Shown here: positions 1 through 6,547 of the stretch, in pieces
Position numbering within the stretch: the stretch's first letter is position 1
Layout: every line of letters starts with the position of its first letter
NCBI GenBank assembly: GCA_023135015.1
Contig: JAGLTZ010000261.1
Coordinates: forward strand, 1 to 6,549
Source: Candidatus Latescibacterota bacterium
GTDB taxonomy: Bacteria; Blakebacterota; Blakebacteria; Blakebacterales; Blakebacteraceae
Length of the DNA: 6,549 bases
Reading direction: 5' to 3'
The notes under the pieces: generated by a model
Databases searched by the model: none
Seen by the model: the letters and a program-made list of their open reading frames with translations, nothing else
Told to the model about the DNA's origin: nothing
Program-made: the position numbers and the translations under genes

Positions 1-1083
1 CTCTGCAAGTTCCACAACCTGAGCCTGGCGCCCGAACACAGAATCGGGAAGGGCGATGTTGATGTCGTAATCGTAAATAACCGAGGTCTGGCTGAAACCG
101 ATCCTGGGGATGCGTATGGGACCTATACCGACTGTGATCCCGCCGTTTGTACGTATGTCGGTCGGAAGCCAGTAACCCCGTTCCTGCTTTTTGAACCGCT
201 GCTTCCACTCGATCTCCAGGTCTTCCACAAAGGGAATGATAATCGGCTCGGCCGGTTCAAGGTCCACACCGACCAGGGCATACGTGGAATCAGCGATCTC
301 AACCGTCCCTCTGAGCAACGGCACCATCCTGCTGCGGGGTTCCATTGCTATCAGGTAGATCTCCAGTCCGTCCTGCAGCTTCACCTCCTCCAGAGTGTAG
401 TCGTACCAGCGGAAGGCATTGGGGTGAAGAGGGCCGACGTAGCGGTTACCGGCCAGTTCAAGGTCATCCAGAGAAAAGTCCTGTATAACAAGCACACCCT
501 GCATCCCACCCATGTCGGGCAGGTTCTCGGTCATCCTGGACTGCCGCACCTGCTCCTTGAGGGTTTCTCCCCTTCGCCAGTATCCAAAGGAGTAGTTATC
601 GAGGATCCCGGCGATAGAATCCTCCCGCGAAATGATGCGTCGGGTGAAAGCCTGAAACCGGTAGCTCTCGAGGCCCCTGTTAATTCGCTCTTTAGCTTCT
701 ATGGCACGCCGGATGATCGCACGCGCCGGATCGCCGCCTGATACGATCAGTGTCGGCAGGGGGATAAGTGTGGGCTGCAAAATGGCATCATATGAAAGGT
801 CGGCATGCAACTCCACCCTCAGCGTGTCGGAAATGTAACCGACGTAGCTGAACACCAGAATCCTCTCCCCCTCCTCGATCTGAAGCAGATAGAACCCTTC
901 ACGGTTGGATATGGTGCCACGGCTGGTTCCCAGGATGCGAATATTGGCCGATGGAAGCAGTGTCCCCGTTTCCGCATCCACGACCATTCCTTCCACCTTG
1001 TGCAATGGCTGTGCCCGAGCCGGGCTTGGGACAGAAGCAGAGACCAGCAAAAGCAGGAGGAGACAGATGCGGCAATCAGCCAT
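1..1083 (-). CDS. DUF5686-like exported protein with carboxypeptidase-regulatory-like domain (partial, 3' end off window)
   Basis: The minus frame is open from the start to base 1 (361 codons) with no stop, so the C-terminus lies outside the window. Residues 1-24 form a signal peptide: short basic start, a run of leucines, and an ARA|QP cleavage site, which predicts export. Residues about 28-105 match a carboxypeptidase-D regulatory-like beta-sandwich (VEGMVVDAETGTLLPSANI, then SNREGFYLL and VGY). Residues about 118-150 (DPARAIIRRAIEAK, then LESYRFQAFTRR) are the hallmark that follows this domain in DUF5686 proteins, whose later part is usually an outer-membrane barrel. Function is unknown; an envelope role is inferred. 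An in-frame ATG 15 codons upstream (1126-1128) would start 14 nt after the preceding stop. Neither start has a clear ribosome binding site. I prefer 1083 because it gives a normal 24-residue signal peptide. It is probably cotranscribed with the upstream 241-residue gene. Confidence 0.85.
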   Translation of the reverse strand, partial: MADCRICLLLLLLVSASVPSPARAQPLHKVEGMVVDAETGTLLPSANIRILGTSRGTISNREGFYLLQIEEGERILVFSYVGYISDTLRVELHADLSYDAILQPTLIPLPTLIVSGGDPARAIIRRAIEAKERINRGLESYRFQAFTRRIISREDSIAGILDNYSFGYWRRGETLKEQVRQSRMTENLPDMGGMQGVLVIQDFSLDDLELAGNRYVGPLHPNAFRWYDYTLEEVKLQDGLEIYLIAMEPRSRMVPLLRGTVEIADSTYALVGVDLEPAEPIIIPFVEDLEIEWKQRFKKQERGYWLPTDIRTNGGITVGIGPIRIPRIGFSQTSVIYDYDINIALPDSVFGRQAQVVELAE

Positions 1084-1142
1084 TTGCTGCCGGAGGAGAA
1101 TTAACGCTGCCTGGATGGATCTGAGCATGCGGGGATCGAAGG

Positions 1143-1868
1143 CTATTCTTCCGATTTGTCGTCCGGATCGCCCTCCGTAGACAGCTGCATCCATTTCTTA
1201 CCAATCGATCCGGCGATATTGAGGAAATGTGAGAGGGAATAACCCGGTATTTCTTCATACTGTTCTCTTAGCTCGTGGCGCAACCGGCTGAAGAATCCAG
1301 GGCGGTGCCTGGCCGCTTTCTCTTCCCCCAAGCTGATCTCCAGCCCGCGTAGAAAGGAAGAACTCGCCATCGCAAAAATCCAGGTAACGGCTTCACCGGC
1401 CTCCTCGGCCCCGAACTGATTTCTGCCCACGCTGAAGGCCACCCTGACGACGTTATATGCAACCTCGGCGATCTGGTCCTCGATGGAATCGGCGTCTTTA
1501 GCCCTATCAGCGGCCTGATAGTCAGCTGCAGCACCGGCGTTGCTCCCACCGGCGATCCCCTCCAGGTAAGACTCGCCGATATCATCAACGAGGCCGGAAA
1601 AGTCGTCTATGGGGAACTCCGGATCGACCTCGGCCCTGGTCTTGATCGCCTTCTGCAGCTCATCGATGAAAACCGGCATCAGGGTCCTGACAGCATCGGT
1701 GCCGAGAGCGTTCTGCAGAGCGGCCCAATACCAGGGAAGAGACCAGTTAAGGAAGTAACCCGATACTTTCCACTGGAATCCCGGTCCCCCGATTTTCTCC
1801 CCCATGTGGAGGGCGCCGTCGAGCATTTCTGGAGCAGCGTCAGAGAATATCTTTTCCCAGCTAGGCAT
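1143..1868 (-). CDS. Hypothetical protein, 241 aa, predicted soluble and mostly helical
   Basis: I do not recognise the family. The frame is a plausible real gene: it has bacterial codon character, sits directly upstream of the DUF5686-like gene, and ends in a charged tail (GDPDDKSEE). There is no signal peptide and no convincing membrane span, so a cytoplasmic location is inferred. The N-terminal 50 residues are rich in aromatics (FQWKVSGYFLNWSLPWYW), followed by amphipathic helical stretches at about 55-75 and 130-185. A Gly/Ala-rich, Asp-rich segment at about 104-127 looks like a flexible linker, which suggests two helical halves. The start at 1866-1868 has only a weak CCGGGAT upstream. 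Other frames over the same DNA also stay open (1268-1588, 1679-1873), but they give low-complexity translations and are treated as shadows. It may be the first gene of a two-gene operon. Confidence 0.72.
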   Translation of the reverse strand: MPSWEKIFSDAAPEMLDGALHMGEKIGGPGFQWKVSGYFLNWSLPWYWAALQNALGTDAVRTLMPVFIDELQKAIKTRAEVDPEFPIDDFSGLVDDIGESYLEGIAGGSNAGAAADYQAADRAKDADSIEDQIAEVAYNVVRVAFSVGRNQFGAEEAGEAVTWIFAMASSSFLRGLEISLGEEKAARHRPGFFSRLRHELREQYEEIPGYSLSHFLNIAGSIGKKWMQLSTEGDPDDKSEE

Positions 1869-1931
1869 GACAATCCCGGTGAGTGGTTCGTTTTTCAGAC
1901 CGCCGCAGCATCTCCGTGCAAAATGAATAGC

Positions 1932-1937
1932 TATAAT
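1932..1937 (+). promoter_or_regulatory. Candidate -10 box (TATAAT) for the GNAT gene
   Basis: A perfect TATAAT lies in the divergent spacer, about 50 bp before the GNAT start codon. Transcription would begin near 1944 and give a leader of roughly 44 nt. No recognisable -35 hexamer sits 16-18 bp upstream (that stretch reads around catctc), so activity may depend on an activator or on the -10 alone. I found no equally good promoter for the opposite-strand gene starting at 1868. Confidence 0.5.
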
Positions 1938-1976
1938 CTACAATAGGCAACGGTTTAGGCATCTAGTTTTCAGATA

Positions 1977-1983
1977 GAGGAGG
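1977..1983 (+). promoter_or_regulatory. Strong ribosome binding site for the GNAT gene
   Basis: GAGGAGG ends 4 nt before the ATG at 1988 and is a near-perfect Shine-Dalgarno sequence. It fixes the start of the 352-residue protein. Confidence 0.8.
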
Positions 1984-1987
1984 GATT

Positions 1988-3046
1988 ATGCCTTCCGATA
2001 TTTCCATCGAACCCTTCCGTGGCGACCTGGAGGGCCTCGAGGCAATGGCCCTTTCCTCGTGGCGCGACGAGTACGGCATATCCTCATTCCCGAATCTCTA
2101 CCGCCCGGCTTTCCTGAAGTTCCTCTTCGACCGTGTACCCGACAAGAGGCACCTTATCGCCGCGTATCGCGGGGATGAGATCGTTGCCTTCTTCGCCAAC
2201 CTGCCGAGGCAGATCCAGGTCGGGGACTCAACCTACAGAGCCGTCCTGAGCTGTCTGCTGGTAACCAGGAAAGCACTCCTGCGGCAGGGCATTGCACAGT
2301 CGATCATCGCGGCGGCAATGGATCTCAACCGTGAGCTCGACTACGACTTCGCACTCCTCTATCTGGAGACTGGCCATCGCTCCACCAAGCTGATAGAGAA
2401 GCTGGCCGAAACCGGCCACCCTGTGGACTGGGTGAAGAAGATCTACGTCATTGCTCGCATCCTCGACCTTCCACGCGTTTTCGCGAGCGAAGATCTAAAG
2501 AGGTGGGAGCGGACGGCTGTGAGGCTCCTGGGCGTCCACCGAGGCCAGAAAGTCAGTCCTGAAGTACCCATTCGTGAATACAGGCCCGAGGATATTGACG
2601 CCTGCCTTACTTTGCTGGATCGACACCGTAAAGAGGCCGGATTGGCCCTCGTCTGGGAAAAAGACGATCTGGCATGGGAACTGGACTACACGGACGTTTC
2701 CAAGACCATCGTCTATGAGAAGGATGGTGAGATCAGAGGACTGATCAACTTCCTTTACCACGAGCATCACGGAAAGAAGATTGAGCGGTGGGCATGGATC
2801 AATCATGTGGCATTACAGGATCTTTCAGGCCGGGAGAGGATCGCCTTTGTCAAAGCCTTCCTTGCCTGGGTGAGGGAGGCTGGCTGCGTGGGAGTGACCG
2901 AATGGACCAGGGGATATTATTCGATGAAACCGCTATACCGGGCCCGCTTCTTTCCCTATTTCCGGGCTCTGAACATGCACGCATGGAGATTCAACCCGGA
3001 TGTCAGCCTCCAGGATATCCGGAAGGTCTACGAAGTTCAGATCTGA
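1988..3046 (+). CDS. GNAT-family N-acetyltransferase, probable tandem-domain
   Basis: This 352-residue soluble protein would transfer an acyl group from acyl-CoA to an unknown amine. The N-terminal half (about 5-165) follows the GNAT fold order. A strand pair at 56-80 (LIAAYRGDEIVAFFANLPRQ) leads into beta-4 (AVLSCLLVTR, 85-94) and the acetyl-CoA pyrophosphate loop LLRQGIA (97-103), followed by helix 3. The loop departs slightly from the usual Q/R-x-x-G-x-G/A: Leu replaces the first Q/R. The second half (about 194-345) begins again with VPIREYRPEDIDACLTLL, a typical GNAT start, and continues with IVYEKDGEIRGLINFLYH and INHVALQDLSG. It lacks a clear pyrophosphate loop and may be a non-catalytic GNAT copy. 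At about 350 residues the length fits a double-GNAT protein and is about twice that of a single domain. Substrate is unknown. It is transcribed alone and converges with the next gene, with 4 bp between stop codons. Confidence 0.82.
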   Translation: MPSDISIEPFRGDLEGLEAMALSSWRDEYGISSFPNLYRPAFLKFLFDRVPDKRHLIAAYRGDEIVAFFANLPRQIQVGDSTYRAVLSCLLVTRKALLRQGIAQSIIAAAMDLNRELDYDFALLYLETGHRSTKLIEKLAETGHPVDWVKKIYVIARILDLPRVFASEDLKRWERTAVRLLGVHRGQKVSPEVPIREYRPEDIDACLTLLDRHRKEAGLALVWEKDDLAWELDYTDVSKTIVYEKDGEIRGLINFLYHEHHGKKIERWAWINHVALQDLSGRERIAFVKAFLAWVREAGCVGVTEWTRGYYSMKPLYRARFFPYFRALNMHAWRFNPDVSLQDIRKVYEVQI

Positions 3047-3047
3047 A

Positions 3048-3090
3048 GGGTTACTTCTCGGGAACTAAGGTTACCAGCTCCCTGTAACCC
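3048..3090. repeat. Inverted repeat at the convergent gene junction (possible weak bidirectional terminator)
   Basis: GGGTTAC (3048-3054) and GGTTAC (3069-3074) can both pair with GTAACCC (3084-3090). The nearer pair makes a 6-bp stem with a 9-nt loop. It lies in the last codons of the GH172/Ntn gene and just past the GNAT stop, where a terminator shared by both genes would be expected. No T-run follows on either side, so intrinsic termination is doubtful and coincidence with coding sequence is possible. Confidence 0.25.
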
Positions 3091-6000
3091 CCTTTCAGGA
3101 TCGAGAACGCGTAACCGGCAAAGGCCGACTCGGCTTCCAGTATTTCATCCGTAGTTGGTGCATTCACTCGCCACTGCTCGAGCAGGGCCTCTGCCGCGGA
3201 CAGAATGGAGTCTTCAGCTGCGAAAGTCACCGTCCAGAGACCGCGCCCTTTCGAATCTCTCAATTTATACGAGTCGAGGAAGCGCGAGTTGTCCTCCGAG
3301 TCGAACAGCAGTGATCTGATCTGATTTGAGACATCACACAGCGGAGCGGTCTCCTGGCCGTCGGACTCAGGCGGGGTCATCCCCACGGCCCAGTAGGGGA
3401 TGGTGATTGAGGTGGCGGGCTGGCCGAGCATCGCCCACATGGTGCTCAACCTGGCCGGTTCTCCGGGACGCACTCCCTGGAATACGGCTGCCGATACCGA
3501 CGATGAGCGGCAGATACTCACCCCCGTGTAGATATACCCACGCGGCACATCCTGGCTCCAGCTTTCCGGATAGGGTACCGATACCGGTTCGCTATCCTCG
3601 TTGGAGAAATCACGCATCTGTGTGCGCAGAATGCTTCTATAGTTCAGGTTGTTCTCCGCCTGGAACCCTTCAAACAGCTCCACGGTCCTGTGATAGCGCT
3701 CGATGCCTCCGCGGCCGCCGCCGTTTACCGCGAAGTTGGTACGGAGGATATAGCCGTCGGGGGCCACGGCCGGGTCGTGCGCGTCGAATTTCCAGTATGT
3801 GCTGTCTGCGGTTTCAAATATGGCGACCGCACCGGTGGTGTCCATCACAGCCAGATTGGCCTGGGTAGTACGGCCAGTTTCGTTCGTTCGGTCCAGCAGC
3901 TGCTCAAACTCCGCAACTGTAGAACACGACATGAGTGCCATAAGCATGATGCGGCCGTTTCCCGGCCCCCTATCGCCCCGGTCATCATGGCTGCCCCTGC
4001 CCAGGTCGGATGACTGCGAGTTGAGGATGGCGAACCCGCGCTCGTTCAATCCCATCCACGGAGTCGGGCTGCCCGCGCTGCTCACACACACAAAATCGAG
4101 GTCGCCCTCTGTGTTGTAGATGACTTCGTTATTCGGTGCCCCCGACTGGTCCCTCGTCTTCCAGATCATCGGCCTCCCGTCAGAAGTCGCTTCCCCGGTA
4201 GCAATTCCGATGGTGCACTCCTCCAGGGATCCTTTCACCTGGTGGGGAACGTAAGGCCGTCGTGAAATCTGCAGGACCTCATCCGGATCCGAGATGCGAA
4301 GGTAGAATCCCCAGGCGCCGTAATCGTCGCCGACCTTTATGAGCAGGAGGTTCCATCCACTGTTGAGAGAAAGCATCACGTGATCCTGATCGGGCTGAGC
4401 ACCCCTGTGCACCACGTTTGCATGGACCCGTTGCCCATTCAGCCAGAGCCCGACCCAGTCGTCGGTGCCGAGGAAGCAGTCGACCCGCCGGGAGTCCGGA
4501 CTCCATACCCAGACCGCCGCATAAGCCAGCGATTGCTCGTTCGGCGTAAATTGAGGATCCAGGTCAACGTAGCCGCTGGGATCAGCCGCAAGCAGTTTCC
4601 ACTCCACCCTCTGACCGTTCATTCCGGTATATGAACCTTCGAGATCTACTTCCTCTTCCGGCGGATATGGTATGTCGAGACCTACCGTGAACTCTTCACC
4701 TCTCGGGTTGTCGAACGGTCCGATCGCCTGCCACTCGGTAATAAAATTCATGACAGGTTCCAGGCTGACGGCATCCAGGCCAAAGAGGCGCCCTCCGGTG
4801 ACCGGGTTGGGACCCACCGCTTCCACGTGAAGAGTGGCTCCGCCCGGGACCAGCTTTGCCGAACCCAACTCTATCCGGCCCGACGGTCTTATCTCGACCG
4901 CATTGCAGTCTACGGGATCGCCGAGTAGTTCACCGTTGACCAGGAAACGAACCGTACCGAACCGGGGCCCCCTGGTGAGATAGAGCGCCACCGTATAGAG
5001 GTCGGTGGTATCGATGGAAAGTTCCCAGCCGACAGGACCCGCTGTATCTAGGTCCACCCCCGCATGCGACCCCCCGCTCCAGTCTGGCCCGTAAGGTCTC
5101 ATGTCCTCCACCACAAGAGCGCCGCTGCCCCGCGGCCGCAGAACCCTTAGGTCTTCTCCCTCCAAAGCTCCGGCAGGAACCAGCACCCGTAACGGAAGAC
5201 GTGCATTTGCCGGCAGCATCTCCGGAAACAGTGCATGTGGTTCCATCTGGTACCAGTAAGCGGTACTGCTGTAATCACCCAGCTGGCTGTTGGCGTGCCC
5301 GTGCTCAATGGTGAACCGGAGCGAGCGCGTAAAAGGAATGGTATCACCCAGGTGATAGCGGTATGCAGCTATGCGCGCCTGCTCTTCATCCTTGATGATC
5401 AGGCCGTGGAAAGGTCCTGCGAAGGTACCCTCGTTGAAGTACCAGCCGCTCGTGAAATAATCCTCGGTGCCGGTGCCGTACATGCACGGTTCCGTTTCGC
5501 CATCCACATATACCATCTCGTCCCCTTCCAGGAACCACAGTTGACCGTTGTATCCCTGCATGCTCATGTTCACCCCGACCAGGTGCCCACGACCCTCCGC
5601 CTCGAGGATTGTATAGTTCTTCTCAGGATCGGTGCGCACCTCGCGCCGCCACTGGGCGTGGAAATAGGCGATATCCTCATCGAGCGGCTCATGCATCTGC
5701 TGGTAATCGATCTGGTAGTAGAAAGCGCCGACCTCTCTGCCGGTCTCATTCACCACCTCCAGCCGGGCACGCCTGCGGAATGGCATGGGCCAGTATGAGT
5801 AGAACCCGCCGCTGGAGACCCCCAGGAAGTACGAGACGTAGTGAACCTTGTCGAAGCCGGTGCCGAAGAAGTCACCCACCGGGACTTCAACACTTGGGCT
5901 CTGCTCATCATCCCAGTACATCCTCAACACTATCCTCCGCAGGTAGTGGGGATCGCTGCTGGAGATGGTGATCCAGATTCGCGTTATAACCCCGGGACCT

Positions 6001-6230
6001 GGAATATCTGCCAGTACGGCCGTCTCACCCGCAGCTATGACCAGCCTGTCGGCGTTCCCTCCGGTCATGTCGGTGGAAGCGATCTGCCTGAAGGTGCTCT
6101 TCTTCAGATATGGAAGCCGTCCCAGGTCGAGGAGATTCTCCAGCGAGCCCTGCGCAGATACGGGTCCGGAAAGCAGGGCGGTAATAAAAATAGCTGCTGA
6201 AGCGGTTCTGATTGCGGACTGCATCTTCAT
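3051..6230 (-). CDS. Secreted GH172 (DUF2961) glycosidase fused to a C45-type autoproteolytic Ntn hydrolase
   Basis: The protein has 1059 residues. Residues 1-26 are a signal peptide (VSA|QG), so it is exported. Residues about 30-365 are DUF2961/GH172: TGGN at 56-59, GPGVI at 78-82, LRMYWDDE at 102-109, VPVGDFFG at 116-123, MPF at 149-151 and GTGTEDYF at 252-259. Glu235 (in LEGDE) and Glu256 (in GTEDYF) are the likely catalytic pair. Known GH172 members act on fructofuranosides or D-arabinofuranosides; the substrate here is unknown. Residues about 380-495 and 497-650 are two beta-sandwich modules; the second shows WQAIGPF, GTDDWVGLWLNG and GWNLLLIKVGDD. Residues 672-1059 match C45/acyl-CoA:6-aminopenicillanate acyltransferase-like Ntn hydrolases: Cys672 in ECTIG, WKTRD, GLNERGFAILNS, RTNF (Asn832) and the late STMWAMLGQPA block. 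Cys672 should become a new N-terminus after self-cleavage. The start is supported by AGGAG 8 nt upstream. The frame is uninterrupted across the junction, with no sign of a lost stop. Confidence 0.9.
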   Translation of the reverse strand: MKMQSAIRTASAAIFITALLSGPVSAQGSLENLLDLGRLPYLKKSTFRQIASTDMTGGNADRLVIAAGETAVLADIPGPGVITRIWITISSSDPHYLRRIVLRMYWDDEQSPSVEVPVGDFFGTGFDKVHYVSYFLGVSSGGFYSYWPMPFRRRARLEVVNETGREVGAFYYQIDYQQMHEPLDEDIAYFHAQWRREVRTDPEKNYTILEAEGRGHLVGVNMSMQGYNGQLWFLEGDEMVYVDGETEPCMYGTGTEDYFTSGWYFNEGTFAGPFHGLIIKDEEQARIAAYRYHLGDTIPFTRSLRFTIEHGHANSQLGDYSSTAYWYQMEPHALFPEMLPANARLPLRVLVPAGALEGEDLRVLRPRGSGALVVEDMRPYGPDWSGGSHAGVDLDTAGPVGWELSIDTTDLYTVALYLTRGPRFGTVRFLVNGELLGDPVDCNAVEIRPSGRIELGSAKLVPGGATLHVEAVGPNPVTGGRLFGLDAVSLEPVMNFITEWQAIGPFDNPRGEEFTVGLDIPYPPEEEVDLEGSYTGMNGQRVEWKLLAADPSGYVDLDPQFTPNEQSLAYAAVWVWSPDSRRVDCFLGTDDWVGLWLNGQRVHANVVHRGAQPDQDHVMLSLNSGWNLLLIKVGDDYGAWGFYLRISDPDEVLQISRRPYVPHQVKGSLEECTIGIATGEATSDGRPMIWKTRDQSGAPNNEVIYNTEGDLDFVCVSSAGSPTPWMGLNERGFAILNSQSSDLGRGSHDDRGDRGPGNGRIMLMALMSCSTVAEFEQLLDRTNETGRTTQANLAVMDTTGAVAIFETADSTYWKFDAHDPAVAPDGYILRTNFAVNGGGRGGIERYHRTVELFEGFQAENNLNYRSILRTQMRDFSNEDSEPVSVPYPESWSQDVPRGYIYTGVSICRSSSVSAAVFQGVRPGEPARLSTMWAMLGQPATSITIPYWAVGMTPPESDGQETAPLCDVSNQIRSLLFDSEDNSRFLDSYKLRDSKGRGLWTVTFAAEDSILSAAEALLEQWRVNAPTTDEILEAESAFAGYAFSILKGGYRELVTLVPEK

Positions 6231-6238
6231 GGCTCCAA

Positions 6239-6243
6239 CTCCT
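6239..6243 (-). promoter_or_regulatory. Ribosome binding site for the GH172/Ntn fusion gene
   Basis: On the minus strand AGGAG stands 8 nt before the ATG at 6228-6230. It supports that start over the second ATG two codons downstream (6222-6224). Confidence 0.65.
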
Positions 6244-6254
6244 ATGCTGTTCGT

Positions 6255-6285
6255 TTGGCATTGATCAGTTATTGTGTGCTACATT
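6255..6285 (+). promoter_or_regulatory. Tentative promoter for the 39-residue ORF
   Basis: TTGGCA (6255-6260, five of six to TTGACA) and TACATT (6280-6285, four of six to TATAAT) are separated by 19 bp, somewhat long. Transcription would begin near 6292, three bases before the ATG of the small ORF, which would make that message essentially leaderless. It lies in the 64-bp divergent spacer shared with the fusion gene. Confidence 0.25.
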
Positions 6286-6294
6286 GCCTATTTC

Positions 6295-6414
6295 ATGAAG
6301 GAGAATCAGAAAGAGAAGGTCTCCACTGCGTATCGATCCGTAAGAGATGAGATCCGGATGCTGGTCGAGGAACTTCTGGATCAGTCCCATCCGGATACTT
6401 CGAACGGGAACTAA
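6295..6414 (+). CDS. Small ORF, 39 aa, charged, unknown function
   Basis: ATG to TAA encodes a 39-residue, very polar peptide: MKENQKEKVSTAYRSVRDE, then an amphipathic segment IRMLVEELLDQ and a hydrophilic tail. The middle (about residues 10-30) could be one amphipathic helix. There is no signal peptide or membrane span and no Shine-Dalgarno sequence; an in-frame TGA at 6262-6264 bars a long upstream extension. Evidence for a real gene is limited to a plausible composition and its position head-to-head with the fusion gene, 64 bp away. I recognise no family. Confidence 0.35.
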   Translation: MKENQKEKVSTAYRSVRDEIRMLVEELLDQSHPDTSNGN

Positions 6415-6424
6415 GTGTGCCGAT

Positions 6425-6436
6425 CCGTAATTACGG
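6425..6436. repeat. Perfect 12-bp palindrome
   Basis: CCGTAATTACGG is a perfect palindrome 11 nt past the stop of the small ORF. Its left half belongs to a 10-mer, CGATCCGTAA (6421-6430), that also occurs at 6334-6343 inside the small ORF. It could be a dimeric-regulator operator or chance; no T-run follows, and the stem would have no loop, so it is not a terminator. Confidence 0.4.
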
Positions 6437-6443
6437 TGATGTA

Positions 6444-6547
6444 TCGAGAGTGCCGAGGCGTGCGGCCGGCAAGGCGCGAGGAGGAGGGATAGCGGTGGCT
6501 ATCGCGACGACGAGTAACGCGGCAGGCCGGAATGCATCGGCGATCGA
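6444..6547. repeat. Long imperfect palindrome, probable dispersed intergenic repeat element
   Basis: Nested arms pair around one centre. TCGA (6444-6447) pairs with TCGA (6544-6547), GCCGA (6452-6456) with TCGGC (6537-6541), CGGCC (6463-6467) with GGCCG (6525-6529) and CGCG (6475-6478) with CGCG (6518-6521). The core GATAGC (6488-6493) pairs with GCTATC (6498-6503) around a GGTG loop. No protein homology is apparent. The layout resembles non-autonomous palindromic repeats (REP-, REPIN- or MITE-like) found between genes in many genomes. The window ends 2 bp after the outer arm, so flanking target-site duplication cannot be judged. Only one copy is visible here. Confidence 0.55.

Noticed and set aside
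424..1180. Plus-strand open frames at 424-741, 805-1104 and 905-1180
   Set aside because: They lie opposite the DUF5686-like gene, have no ribosome binding sites or domain features, and disagree with the clear minus-strand protein.
1268..1873. Alternative minus-strand frames over the 241-residue gene
   Set aside because: They are shorter, give low-complexity Ser/Arg/Pro-rich translations and do not span the region; the 241-codon frame is the better gene.
4215..4300. Possible misassembly or lost stop joining two separate genes at the GH172/Ntn junction
   Set aside because: The frame is continuous with a plausible linker. Nothing between the domains looks like a second signal peptide or start-plus-ribosome-binding-site that would mark a separate Ntn gene. 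It remains to be checked with read coverage.
5235..5798. Plus-strand 187-codon open frame inside the fusion gene
   Set aside because: It is antisense to the well-conserved GH172 motifs; its translation shows no domain and it has no ribosome binding site or promoter.
6231..6294. Promoter for the fusion gene in the divergent spacer
   Set aside because: I found no minus-strand hexamer pair with acceptable match and spacing, so none is called.
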